Assembly: GCF_029813785.1 (NCBI RefSeq)
Contig: NZ_JARVKY010000019.1
Coordinates: forward strand, 62,001-126,000
Reading direction: 5' to 3'
Source: Streptomyces sp. DH41
GTDB taxonomy: Bacteria > Actinomycetota > Actinomycetes > Streptomycetales > Streptomycetaceae
Length of the DNA stretch: 64,000 nt
Shown: positions 17,449 through 25,518 of the stretch, piece after piece
How positions within the stretch are numbered: the stretch's first letter is position 1
Layout: every line of letters starts with the position of its first letter
Position numbers and translations under genes: made by a program
Notes under the pieces: generated by a model
The model's input: the letters and a program-made list of their open reading frames with translations, nothing else
What the model was told of the DNA's origin: nothing
Database searches by the model: none

Positions 17449-18626
17449 CGGTGTCCCCCTTCGGACGCCTCGGTCCCGGAGCCCGTCCCGGCCCCGGCGC
17501 CCGCCTCCGCCTCGGCCGCCAGCTCCGCGCGCAGCAGGTCCCGCTGCTCGCGCAGCTGCGGCGTGGGCTCGGCGTAGACGTGGGCGAACAGGTCCATGGG
17601 GTCGAGTCCGACGTCCTGGTTCATGCGCGCGCGCAGGTCGGCGGCCATGGTCTCGGCGTCCTCGCGGGCGGCCCGGACGGCCGCCTCGTCGAGCAGGCCG
17701 CGCTCGGTCAGCTCCCGCTCCAGCAGCTCGATCGGGTCGTGCCGCCGCCAGGCCGCCACCTCGGAGTCGCCCCGGTAGCGGGTCGCGTCGTCGGCGTTGG
17801 TGTGCGCCTCGACGCGGTACGTCACCGCCTCCACCAGCGTGGGACCGCCCCCCGCGCGCGCGTGCCGTACGGCGTCGGACAGGACCTCGTGCACGGCCGC
17901 GGCGTCGTTGCCGTCGACCAGGCGGCCGGGCATCCCGTAGCCGACGGCCTTGTGGGCCAGCGACGGGGCCGCGGTCTGCTTGGCGAGCGGGACGGAGATC
18001 GCGAAGCCGTTGTTCTGCACGAAGAAGACGACCGGCACCTGCCAGACGGCGGCGAAGTTCAGCGCCTCGTGGAAGTCGCCCTCGCTGGTGCCGCCGTCGC
18101 CGACCATCGCCAGCGCGACCACGTCGTCGCCCTTGAGCCGCGCGGCGTGCGCGAGACCGACGGCGTGCGGCAGCTGGGTGGCGAGCGGCGTGGACAGCGG
18201 GGCGACCCGGTGCTCGTAGGGGTCGTAGCCGGTGTGCCAGTCACCGCGCAGCAGGGTGAGCGCTTCCACCGGGTCGACGCCGCGGGCGACGACGGCGAGC
18301 GTGTCGCGGTAGCTGGGGAAGAGCCAGTCCCGCTCCTCGAGGGCCAGCGCGGCGGCGACCTCGCAGGCCTCCTGGCCGGTGCTGGAGGGGTAGACGGCCA
18401 GCCGCCCCTGCTTGGTCAGCGCCGTGGCCTGCGCGTTGTAGCGCCGGCCGGCGACCAGCCGGGTGTACAGCGCGCGCAGCAGGCCGGGATCGGCGTGCTC
18501 GGCGGCCTTGGTGCCGAGGACGCGGTACGGCTCCGCGTCGGGCAGCAGCGGCGCGGGGTCGGTACGGGGCTGCCAGGCGGGCGGCGGTGTGGGCCGGTAA
18601 GCGCCCCGCTGCTCCATGACCGTCAT
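17445..18626 (-). CDS. bkdA: Branched-chain 2-oxoacid dehydrogenase E1 alpha subunit
   Basis: First gene of the bkd operon, 393 residues. The start ATG at 18626 has GAGGAGGTG at good distance and gives MTVMEQRGAYRP. The TPP motif is GDGGTSEGDFHEALNFAAV, ending in VQNNGFAIS, and DDATRYRGDSE follows. The phosphorylation-loop region YRVEAHTNADDATRY is typical of branched-chain enzymes. It decarboxylates the oxoacids of Val, Leu and Ile. The operon is preceded by a region with a TetR-type site (18686-18699) and a perfect inverted repeat (18729-18760), and diverges from an Lrp-type gene. It is a second E1 alpha, distinct from that at 1-1111. Confidence 0.93.
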   Translation of the reverse strand: MTVMEQRGAYRPTPPPAWQPRTDPAPLLPDAEPYRVLGTKAAEHADPGLLRALYTRLVAGRRYNAQATALTKQGRLAVYPSSTGQEACEVAAALALEERDWLFPSYRDTLAVVARGVDPVEALTLLRGDWHTGYDPYEHRVAPLSTPLATQLPHAVGLAHAARLKGDDVVALAMVGDGGTSEGDFHEALNFAAVWQVPVVFFVQNNGFAISVPLAKQTAAPSLAHKAVGYGMPGRLVDGNDAAAVHEVLSDAVRHARAGGGPTLVEAVTYRVEAHTNADDATRYRGDSEVAAWRRHDPIELLERELTERGLLDEAAVRAAREDAETMAADLRARMNQDVGLDPMDLFAHVYAEPTPQLREQRDLLRAELAAEAEAGAGAGTGSGTEASEGGHR

Positions 18627-18685
18627 GACGGCACCTCCTCGTGGGAGCGGCTCCGGGCTCGCCACGGGTGTGACGGGCCTCACCT

Positions 18686-18699
18686 ACCGATTGTTCGGT
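18686..18699. promoter_or_regulatory. Putative TetR operator upstream of the bkd operon
   Basis: ACCGATTGTTCGGT matches the site at 21612-21625 in 13 of 14 bases. It lies 60 bp upstream of the bkdA start. The shared palindrome suggests one regulator controls both transcripts, most simply the TetR protein at 19442-20044. Confidence 0.5.
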
Positions 18700-18728
18700 C
18701 GTCGGCACATTTTGGCTACAGGCGGCCC

Positions 18729-18760
18729 CAGGCTGTGGACAAACGGTTCTCCACAGCCTG
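18729..18760. promoter_or_regulatory. Perfect 11-bp inverted repeat between bkdA and the Lrp-type gene; also two inverted DnaA boxes
   Basis: CAGGCTGTGGA and TCCACAGCCTG flank a 10-bp spacer. This could be the operator of the adjacent Lrp-type regulator. The same bases contain TTGTCCACA on the minus strand (18734-18742) and TTCTCCACA on the plus strand (18748-18756), both within the Streptomyces DnaA-box consensus. The sequence cannot decide between the two readings. Confidence 0.55.
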
Positions 18761-18800
18761 AGATGGACGCAGTACGTCCATGGTAGGGAGGCGGGGGGAC

Positions 18801-19319
18801 ATGGCATCTGAACAAATGGCCGAACGCCCGGAGGAAGCCGGCGGCCAGGAGGAGGCCGGCGCCCAACCGCCCCCGCGCCCGCTGGACGCCGTCGACCAGG
18901 ACATCCTGCGCATGCTCCAGGCGGACGGCCGCGCCTCCATACGCTCGGTCGCCGAGCGGGTGCACGTCTCACGCGCCAACGCGTACGCGCGCATCAACCG
19001 ACTCGTCGAGGACGGCGTCATCCGGGGCTTCGGCGCCCGTGTCGACCACGAACGCGCGGGGCACGGCACCTCGGCGTACATCACCCTGAAGATCGTCCAG
19101 AACTCCTGGCGCACGGTCCGGTCCCAGCTCCGACAGCTCCCCGGGGCCTCGCACATCGCCCTGGTGGGCGGCGACTTCGATGTCCTGCTGCTGGTGCACA
19201 CCCCCGACAACCGCGCCCTGCGCGAGCTGGTGCTCACCCGCCTCCAGGCCATCCCGGAGGTGCTCAGCACGCGCACCCTGCTGGTCTTCGAGACGGAGGG
19301 CCTGGAACCGCAGAGCTGA
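18801..19319 (+). CDS. Lrp/AsnC family transcriptional regulator (BkdR-like)
   Basis: A 172-residue regulator. A 30-residue Glu/Ala/Pro-rich leader precedes the winged HTH (LDAVDQDILRMLQADGR, then VSRANAYARINRLVEDGVI). The RAM ligand-binding domain follows (HIALVGGDFDVLLLVHTPDN). The ATG at 18801 has GGGAGGCGGGGGG upstream; an earlier start at 18780 is possible. Divergence from bkdA-bkdB-bkdC is typical of BkdR, the branched-chain amino-acid-responsive regulator of this operon, so that role is likely. Confidence 0.9.
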   Translation: MASEQMAERPEEAGGQEEAGAQPPPRPLDAVDQDILRMLQADGRASIRSVAERVHVSRANAYARINRLVEDGVIRGFGARVDHERAGHGTSAYITLKIVQNSWRTVRSQLRQLPGASHIALVGGDFDVLLLVHTPDNRALRELVLTRLQAIPEVLSTRTLLVFETEGLEPQS

Positions 19320-19470
19320 CCGCCGGTCCGGAGACCGAGCGGCCGCCCAGGACACCATCCTCGCGCGGCCCCGAGAGCCGCCCAGGACACCTTGCGCGGC
19401 CCCAAGGCCGCCCCCGGGCCGCCTCGCGCGGCCCAGGCCGTTCAGGACGCCTTGCGCAGCCCTCCGAAGA
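19320..19470. repeat. Imperfect GC-rich repeats after the Lrp-type gene, overlapping the 3' end of the TetR gene
   Basis: Four degenerate copies of a 30-40 bp unit with the core GCCGCCCAGGACACCTTGCG occur between the two convergent stops. The last copy forms the final codons of the TetR gene. It looks like local repeat expansion of a gene end. It may double as a terminator, since several copies can pair. Confidence 0.5.
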
Positions 19471-20044
19471 CCAACCGCGCCACCGCGTCGACCACTTCGC
19501 GCTCGCCCGCGCCGCTGCGGCCGTCGGGCCCCTCGGGCCGGTACCACTCGACGATCGAGTTGATCATGCCGAAGACCAGGCGCGTCGCGAGCCGCACCTC
19601 CACGTCCGTGCGCACGTCCCCCTCGGCCGCCGCCGCCCTCAGCAGATCCGCGACCCGGTGGTCGAACTCGCGCCGCCGCTCCAGCGCCCACCGCTCGGTG
19701 CCCGTGTTGCCGCGCACCCTCAGCAGCAGTGTCACGTAGGGCAGTTCGGCCATGAGCACCTCGACCATGCGCCGCACGACGTACTCCAGCCGCTCGGCGG
19801 CGGTCCCCACGCGCGCGTGCTCCTCGTCGAGGATCCCGAACAGCTCGTCCAGGGCCCGGCTCACGGCCCGGCGCAGAAGTTCCTCCTTGCCGGTGACGTG
19901 GTGGTAGATCGACGACTTGGAGATGCCGGCCGCCTTGGAGAGGTGCTCCATGGAGGTGCCGTCGTAGCCGCGCTCGATGAAGACCTGCACGGCGACGGAC
20001 AGCAGCGTCTCGGGCGTGTACGTGTCGCGCCTGGCGGTGCTCAT
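19442..20044 (-). CDS. TetR family regulator (PaaR-like)
   Basis: A 200-residue repressor. The N-terminal HTH reads TPETLLSVAVQVFIERGYDGTSMEHLSKAAGISKSSIYHHV. The C-terminal helices (LEYVVRRMVEVLMAELPYVTLLLRVRG, VFGMINSIVEWYRPEG) form a ligand pocket typical of acyl-CoA-responsive TetR proteins. It overlaps the 3-hydroxyacyl-CoA dehydrogenase gene by ATGA. Related 14-bp palindromes sit before paaN and before bkdA, so control of phenylacetate/acyl-CoA genes and perhaps bkd is proposed. The effector is unknown; phenylacetyl-CoA is a guess from family precedent. Confidence 0.88.
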   Translation of the reverse strand: MSTARRDTYTPETLLSVAVQVFIERGYDGTSMEHLSKAAGISKSSIYHHVTGKEELLRRAVSRALDELFGILDEEHARVGTAAERLEYVVRRMVEVLMAELPYVTLLLRVRGNTGTERWALERRREFDHRVADLLRAAAAEGDVRTDVEVRLATRLVFGMINSIVEWYRPEGPDGRSGAGEREVVDAVARLVFGGLRKAS

Positions 20045-21555
20045 GGGGTGTCCTCCCGCTTCACGGTGGCGCACGCGTACCGGTAGAGGGCGAGGGACGG
20101 CGCGTAGCGGCCGGACTGGTCGATGGAGTGCAGGTCGTCGAGGAGAGACCCGGCCCAGCCCCGGCCGACGCGGCGGCACCACTCGAAGGGCCCCAGCGGG
20201 TAGTTGACGCCGAGCCGCATCGCGGTGTCGACGTCCTCCTCGGTGGCCACGCCCTTGGCGACCGCCTCGACGGCCAGGTCGATGATCCGCGCCACCGTGC
20301 GCGCGACGATCATGCCGGGGACGTCCCCGATGACGCTGACCTTCTTGCCCAGCGCCTGGAACAGGCCGGTGGCCTCGGCGACGGTGCGCCGGTTTGTGTC
20401 CTGGGAGTGGGACAGGGCGACGCGCGTGGCCGTGCGGTAGTCGAGCGCCAGGTCGAAGTAGACGACGTCGCGGAACTCGACGGAGGTCTGGCCGTCGGCG
20501 AGCACGAGCTGACCGCCACCGGGCAGCACCAGCCGAGTACCTTCGTCCTCGGCCTCCTCCCGCACCTCGATGCCCGCCTCGCGGACCAACGCGACCAGCT
20601 CGGCAGCCGGTCCGAGGTCGCCCTCGACCACGACGTACGCGGGCGGGTCGGCCGGTTCGGCGGTGTGCGGCTCGGGGCGCACGGCCCCCTCACGGTAGTC
20701 GTACCAGCCCTGCCCGCTCTTGCGGCCGAGCCTGCCGGACTCGACCAGGCGGCGCTGGGCGAGCGAGGGCGTGAACCGCACGTCCTGGAAGAACGCCTCC
20801 CACACGGAGTGCGTGACGGACTCGTTGACGTCCTGCCCGATGAGGTCGGTCAGCTCGAAGGCGCCCATCCGGAAGCCGCCCGACTCGCGCAGCACGGCGT
20901 CGATGGTGGCCGGGTCGGCGCCCTGGTCCTCGTAGACGGCGAAGGCCTCGGCGTAGAAGGGGCGGGCGATGCGGTTGACGATGAAGCCGGGGGTGTCGGC
21001 GCAGGCGACCGGGGTCTTGCCCCAGGCGCGGGCCGTCTCGTACGCGCGCGTGGCCGACGTGACGTCGGTGGCGAACCCGGAGACCACCTCCACCAGCGGG
21101 AGCAGCGGCGCGGGGTTGAAGAAGTGCAGACCGACGAAGCGGCCGGGGACGCGGAGCGCGCCGCCGACGGCGGTGACGGACAGGGAGGAGGTGTTGGTGG
21201 CGAGCAGGCAGTCGTCGCCGACGACGTCCTCCAGCGCGCGGAACAGTTCCCGCTTGACGTCCAGCCGCTCCAGGACCGCCTCGACGACCAGCGCGCAGTC
21301 GGCGAGGTCGGCGAGGGTCTCGGCGGGCTTCAGCCTGGCGCGGGCCGCGTCGCGGTCGGCGCCGGTGAGCCGTTCCTTCTCGACGAGCCGGTCGAGCCGG
21401 GCGCCGATCGTGGCGGCCGCTTCCCGGGCCCGCCCGGGGACGGCGTCGTACAGCCGTACGGGATGGCCCGCGACCAGCGCCACCTGGGCGATGCCCTGGC
21501 CCATGGTGCCGGTGCCGACGACGGCCACGGGGCTGCTGAGGTCGAGTGCTGTCAT
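20041..21555 (-). CDS. 3-hydroxyacyl-CoA dehydrogenase (PaaH-like), duplicated C-terminal domain
   Basis: NAD-dependent oxidation of 3-hydroxyacyl-CoA, 504 residues. The Rossmann domain begins VAVVGTGTMGQGIAQVALVAGH. The catalytic part includes LLATNTSSLSVTAVGG and GLHFFNPAPLLPLVEVVSG (the HFFNP His). Two HAD C-terminal domains follow, PGFIVNRIARPFYAEAF and PGMIVARTVARIIDLAVEAV, the second ending in NYPLGPFEWCRRVG. This arrangement is typical of PaaH/PaaC used in phenylacetate degradation. It shares a transcript with the TetR gene and diverges from paaN. The rest of the paa pathway (paaABCDE, paaK) is not in the window. Confidence 0.92.
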   Translation of the reverse strand: MTALDLSSPVAVVGTGTMGQGIAQVALVAGHPVRLYDAVPGRAREAAATIGARLDRLVEKERLTGADRDAARARLKPAETLADLADCALVVEAVLERLDVKRELFRALEDVVGDDCLLATNTSSLSVTAVGGALRVPGRFVGLHFFNPAPLLPLVEVVSGFATDVTSATRAYETARAWGKTPVACADTPGFIVNRIARPFYAEAFAVYEDQGADPATIDAVLRESGGFRMGAFELTDLIGQDVNESVTHSVWEAFFQDVRFTPSLAQRRLVESGRLGRKSGQGWYDYREGAVRPEPHTAEPADPPAYVVVEGDLGPAAELVALVREAGIEVREEAEDEGTRLVLPGGGQLVLADGQTSVEFRDVVYFDLALDYRTATRVALSHSQDTNRRTVAEATGLFQALGKKVSVIGDVPGMIVARTVARIIDLAVEAVAKGVATEEDVDTAMRLGVNYPLGPFEWCRRVGRGWAGSLLDDLHSIDQSGRYAPSLALYRYACATVKREDTP

Positions 21556-21611
21556 GTGCGCGATCCTCCCGCACGGGGTTTTCCACAGATGCGGCGGTCC
21601 CCCTTGTCCCG

Positions 21612-21625
21612 ACCGATCGTTCGGT
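21612..21625. promoter_or_regulatory. Putative TetR operator between paaH-like and paaN
   Basis: ACCGATCGTTCGGT, a near-perfect palindrome, in the divergent promoter region. It is the counterpart of the 18686-18699 site. The CGATCG core resembles sites bound by PaaR-type regulators as I recall them. Confidence 0.55.
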
Positions 21626-21737
21626 TACTCTAGCCGTGTCCACCTGTTTCCGCCCAGGTTTCCCCCAGGTCGCGAACTCGACGCGGACTCCACGGAGAGT
21701 CGACGGCGGTTCGTGAGAGACGAGGAGTTGGTCCCGC

Positions 21738-23429
21738 ATGGCCGCCGAACTCACCCCACAGCAGATGACCGACCGGCACCGGCCGACCCTGGATCTGGCG
21801 CTGGAGACGATCCGCACGCGCGCGTACTGGTCCCCCCACCCCGAGCACCCGAAGGCCTACGGGGAGAACGGCAGCCTGGACACGGCCGCCGGCAAGGCCG
21901 CCTTCGACGCCCTGCTCGGCACCCGCCTCGACCTCGGCCAGCCCGGCACCGACGACTGGGTGGGCGGCGAGGTCTCCCCGTACGGCGTCGAGCTGGGCGT
22001 GGAGTACCCGCACGCCGACCTCGACGTGCTGCTGCCCGCCATGAAGGCCGGGCAGAAGGCGTGGCGGGACGCGGGCGCGGAGCTGCGCGCGATGGTCTGC
22101 CTGGAGATCCTGGGGCGGATCGCCGACCGGACGACGGAGTTCGCCCAGGCGGTCATGCACACCTCCGGACAGGCCTTCATGATGGCCTTCCAGGCCGGCG
22201 GCCCGCACGCGCAGGACCGCGGCATGGAGGCCGTGGCCTACGCGTACGCGGAGCAGGCACGCACCCCCGACACGGCGGAGTGGACCAAGCCGCAGGGCAA
22301 GCGCGACCCGCTCGCGCTGACCAAGTACTTCACGCCGGTCCCGCGCGGCATCGGCCTGGTCATCGGCTGCAACACCTTCCCCACGTGGAACGGCTACCCG
22401 GGCCTCTTCGCCTCCCTCGCCACCGGCAACGCGGTCCTCGTCAAGCCCCACCCGCGCGCGGTGCTGCCGCTCGCGCTCACCGTCCAGGTGGCCCGCGACG
22501 TCCTCACCGAGGCCGGCTTCGACCCGAACCTGGTCGCGCTGGCCGCCGAGCGCCCCGGCGAGGGCATCGCCAAGACCCTGGCGACCCGTCCCGAGATCAG
22601 GATCATCGACTACACCGGCTCCACCTCCTTCGGCGACTGGCTGGAGGCCAACGCCCGACAGGCCCAGGTCTTCACCGAGAAGGCCGGCGTCAACACGGTG
22701 ATCGTCGACTCCACCGACGACTACAAGGGCATGCTCGCCAACCTGGCCTTCTCCCTCTCCCTCTACAGCGGCCAGATGTGCACCACCCCGCAGAACCTGC
22801 TGATCCCCCGCGACGGCATCCGCACCGACCAGGGCGCCAAGTCCTACGACGAGGTGACCGCCGACCTGGCGCGGGCCGTAGACGGCCTCCTCGGCGACGA
22901 CGCCCGCGCGAACGCCCTGCTCGGCGCGATCGTCAACCCGGACGTCAAGGCACGTCTGGAGGCCGCCGCCGGCCTCGGCGAGGTCGCCCTGGCCTCCCGC
23001 GAGGTGACCAACCCGGACTTCCCCGACGCCGTCGTGCGCACCCCGGTGATCGTCAAGCTGGACGGCGCCAAGCCCGACGACGAGGCCGCCTACACCAGCG
23101 AGTGCTTCGGCCCCGTCTCCTTCGCCGTCGCCGTCGACTCCGCCACCCACGCCGTGGACCTGCTGCGTCACAGCATCCGCGAGAAGGGCGCGATGACCGT
23201 CGGCGCGTACACGACCGACGCGGAGGTGGAGGAGGCCGTGCGGGAGGCCTGCCTTCAGGAAGCGGCCCAGCTGTCCCTCAACCTCACCGGCGGGGTGTAC
23301 GTCAACCAGACGGCCGCCTTCTCCGACTTCCACGGCTCGGGCGGCAACCCGGCTGCCAACGCCGCCCTGTGCGACGGCGCGTTCGTGGCCAACCGGTTCC
23401 GGGTGGTGGAGGTCCGCCGGCAGGCCTAG
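21738..23429 (+). CDS. paaN: Phenylacetic acid degradation protein PaaN (aldehyde dehydrogenase family)
   Basis: Aldehyde-dehydrogenase-like protein of the phenylacetate pathway, linked to oxidation of the ring-opened semialdehyde. It has 563 residues, the length of the PaaN subfamily without a MaoC hydratase fusion. The NAD fold has TPVPRGIGLVIGCNTFPTWN, the catalytic Cys region is SGQMCTTPQN, and the tail includes VNQTAAFSDFHGSGGNPAANA. The family call comes from the N-terminus (RHRPTLDLALETIRTRAYWS) plus the ALDH pattern. The stop overlaps that of the convergent methyltransferase gene by three bases. The upstream palindrome suggests TetR control. Confidence 0.92.
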   Translation: MAAELTPQQMTDRHRPTLDLALETIRTRAYWSPHPEHPKAYGENGSLDTAAGKAAFDALLGTRLDLGQPGTDDWVGGEVSPYGVELGVEYPHADLDVLLPAMKAGQKAWRDAGAELRAMVCLEILGRIADRTTEFAQAVMHTSGQAFMMAFQAGGPHAQDRGMEAVAYAYAEQARTPDTAEWTKPQGKRDPLALTKYFTPVPRGIGLVIGCNTFPTWNGYPGLFASLATGNAVLVKPHPRAVLPLALTVQVARDVLTEAGFDPNLVALAAERPGEGIAKTLATRPEIRIIDYTGSTSFGDWLEANARQAQVFTEKAGVNTVIVDSTDDYKGMLANLAFSLSLYSGQMCTTPQNLLIPRDGIRTDQGAKSYDEVTADLARAVDGLLGDDARANALLGAIVNPDVKARLEAAAGLGEVALASREVTNPDFPDAVVRTPVIVKLDGAKPDDEAAYTSECFGPVSFAVAVDSATHAVDLLRHSIREKGAMTVGAYTTDAEVEEAVREACLQEAAQLSLNLTGGVYVNQTAAFSDFHGSGGNPAANAALCDGAFVANRFRVVEVRRQA

Positions 23430-24226
23430 GAACCCCGGGAGCCCTGGATCGCGCCCCCGGTGGCGCTCCAGTGGTACAGCGTCATGGCCACACTGGTCGC
23501 GAGGTTGTAGCTGGAGACCTGGGGGCGCATCGGCAGCGCCACCAGGTGGTCGGCACGCGCGCGCAGTTCCCGCGACAGCCCGCTGCGCTCCGAGCCGAAC
23601 GCGAGCAGCGCGTCGTCCGGCAGCTTCAGTTTGCGGATGTCCTCGCCCTCCGGGTCCAGCGCGAACACCGGCCCCGGTGGCAGTTCCCCCACGTCCAGCC
23701 GTTCCACGGCGGTCGCGAAGTGGAGCCCCGCCCCGCCGCGCACCACCGTCGGGTGCCACGGGTCGAGCGTGCCCGTGGTGACCACGCCGGCCGCCCCGAA
23801 ACCGGCGGCCAGCCGGATCACCGCCCCCGCGTTGCCGAGGTTGCGCGGCTGGTCGAGGACCACGACCGGCGTACGGCGGGGCAGGTGCGCCAGGGCCCGC
23901 AGGTTGGCCGTACGGGAGGGGCGTACGGCCAGGGCGGCCACGGCGGTGGGGTGCGGGCGCGGCACGAGGGACGCGTACGTCTCGTGCGCCACCTCGGCCA
24001 GCAGACCGTCCAGCGCGTCCCGTACGTCGGGCGCCAGCTCGTCGGCGAGAGCCAGGGCGGCCGCGCGGTCACCGGTCACGGCCACCGGGACCTCGGCACC
24101 GAAACGCAGCGCGTGCTTGAGGGCGTGGAAGCCGTCGAGCAGCACACACGGGCCGGCGTACCGGCGCCAGGCGGCGAGCGGATCGAGGTCGGGGCCGGGG
24201 TCGGGGCCGGGGACGGGGACGGTCAT
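23426..24226 (-). CDS. SpoU/TrmH family RNA 2'-O-methyltransferase
   Basis: SAM-dependent RNA methyltransferase of the SPOUT fold, 266 residues. The knot motifs are visible: VVLDQPRNLGNAGAVIRLAAGFGAAGVV (motif 1, with the Asn), VFALDPEGEDI, LLAFGSERSGLS (motif 2) and LPMRPQVSSYNLATSVAMTLYHW (motif 3). The N-terminal 100 residues look like a substrate-binding domain. The target (rRNA or tRNA) is not evident. It overlaps the HTTM gene downstream by ATGA. Its stop shares the palindrome CCTAGG with the paaN stop. Confidence 0.92.
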   Translation of the reverse strand: MTVPVPGPDPGPDLDPLAAWRRYAGPCVLLDGFHALKHALRFGAEVPVAVTGDRAAALALADELAPDVRDALDGLLAEVAHETYASLVPRPHPTAVAALAVRPSRTANLRALAHLPRRTPVVVLDQPRNLGNAGAVIRLAAGFGAAGVVTTGTLDPWHPTVVRGGAGLHFATAVERLDVGELPPGPVFALDPEGEDIRKLKLPDDALLAFGSERSGLSRELRARADHLVALPMRPQVSSYNLATSVAMTLYHWSATGGAIQGSRGS

Positions 24227-25518
24227 GCTCCGAAGCCTACGTGCGTGTGCTCGGGGCCCTTCCTGTCCGCAGGGTGCTCCGCGCCTTCCCGAGCCTCCCC
24301 GCCTTCCGCTCCCTCCCCGGCCGCGTGGGCGCGGGGGCCGGGCACCGCCGCCTTACGACCGCTCCCGCGCCCGGCCGGCCGCCGGCCCCGCAGCCCGTCG
24401 CGCGCGCGTGCCGTCCAGTCGCCCACGCGGCGCAGGAACGAGGTCGGCAGGAAGACCGCGTCCGCGGCGATCATCGCCAGCGAGAAGAACGGCAGCCCGA
24501 GCACCACGGCGATCACCGCGTGCTCGGTCATCATGGCGGCCAGCAGCACGTTCTTGACCCGCCGGTTGAACAGCGTGAACGGGAAAGCGACCTGCACGGC
24601 GACCGTGCCGTAGGTGACGAGCATGACCATCGTGCCGTTGGCGGCCAACGCGTCGGAGAGGGCGGGCCAGGGCGAGAAGTAGTCCAGGTTGAGCGGGTAG
24701 TAGACGGCGGTGCCGTCCTGCCAGCGCGAGCCCTGGATCTTGTACCAGCCCGCGGTCGCGTAGATCAGACAGGCCTCGGCCATGATCACGACCAGGGCGC
24801 CGTTGTGCACGATGTTGGCGACCACGTCGAGCAGGATCCGCGGCTCGCCGCTCCCGGCCCAGCGTCCCACGGCCCACCACAGGCCCTGCGCGGCCCACAC
24901 CGCCCACAGCAGCGCCGGAACGAACCAGTCGCCCTCCAGCCCGCCCGCCCACGTCATGGTGAGCAGCAGGAACCCGAACACCCACCACAGGGCCGGCCCG
25001 GCCCGGTCCACGACACGCTCCCCACGCGCGCGTGCCTCACCCGCCCGCCGCGCCCGGCGCGCGTCCAGCGACCACACCTGGCCGCAGCGCGTGAGGACCA
25101 GGTAGATGCTCATCAGGTGGAGGACGTTGTCACCGCCGTCTCCCATGAAGACGCTGCGGTTCTGCAGCGAGAGCACCCCGACCATGAAGAGCACGGACAT
25201 GGTCCGGGTGCGCCAGCCCAGCAGGAGCAGCACGCCGCTGAGGACGGCCAGCGCGTAGACGATCTCGAACCAGGTCCGCCCGTCCGACCACATCAGCACC
25301 GTGAAGGCGCCGTTGTCCGCGATCAGCTGCTCGGCGAGGTCGTGGCTCCATGGCCCGTCGGGGCCGTACAGCTCGTGGCGGTGAGGCAGTTCGCGCAGCA
25401 GGAAGAGCAGCCAGGTCGCGCTGAAGCCGATGCGGATCACCGCGGTCTGGTACGGACCGAGCGCGGCGCCGGTGACGCGGGCGATGCCGCGGGAGACCGA
25501 GAGGGCGATGCCGTTCAC
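24223..25518 (-). CDS. HTTM domain membrane protein (vitamin K gamma-carboxylase-like)
   Basis: Multi-pass membrane protein of 431 residues carrying an HTTM-type (horizontally transferred transmembrane) domain. The segment YQTAVIRIGFSATWLLFLLRELPHR, the FEIVYALAVLSGVLLLLGWRTR helix, the LSLQNRSVFMGDGGDNVLH motif and AACLIYATAGWYKIQG-type sequence are characteristic. Enzymatic gamma-carboxylase activity should not be assumed. The GTG at 25518 overlaps the DUF5819 stop (GTGA) and gives VNGIALSVSR. The last 70 residues are a charged Gly/Glu/Ala tail. It always seems to travel with DUF5819, and the pair probably forms a complex. Confidence 0.88.
   Translation of the reverse strand: MNGIALSVSRGIARVTGAALGPYQTAVIRIGFSATWLLFLLRELPHRHELYGPDGPWSHDLAEQLIADNGAFTVLMWSDGRTWFEIVYALAVLSGVLLLLGWRTRTMSVLFMVGVLSLQNRSVFMGDGGDNVLHLMSIYLVLTRCGQVWSLDARRARRAGEARARGERVVDRAGPALWWVFGFLLLTMTWAGGLEGDWFVPALLWAVWAAQGLWWAVGRWAGSGEPRILLDVVANIVHNGALVVIMAEACLIYATAGWYKIQGSRWQDGTAVYYPLNLDYFSPWPALSDALAANGTMVMLVTYGTVAVQVAFPFTLFNRRVKNVLLAAMMTEHAVIAVVLGLPFFSLAMIAADAVFLPTSFLRRVGDWTARARDGLRGRRPAGRGSGRKAAVPGPRAHAAGEGAEGGEAREGAEHPADRKGPEHTHVGFGA

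Noticed and set aside
21630..23759. 709-codon open frame on the minus strand opposite paaN
   Set aside because: Arg/Gly/Val-rich antisense shadow of a strongly coding plus-strand gene, a usual artefact of high third-position GC.
24223..25518. Vitamin K-dependent gamma-carboxylase enzyme
   Set aside because: The HTTM domain alone does not imply carboxylase activity; most bacterial HTTM proteins have no demonstrated enzyme function.
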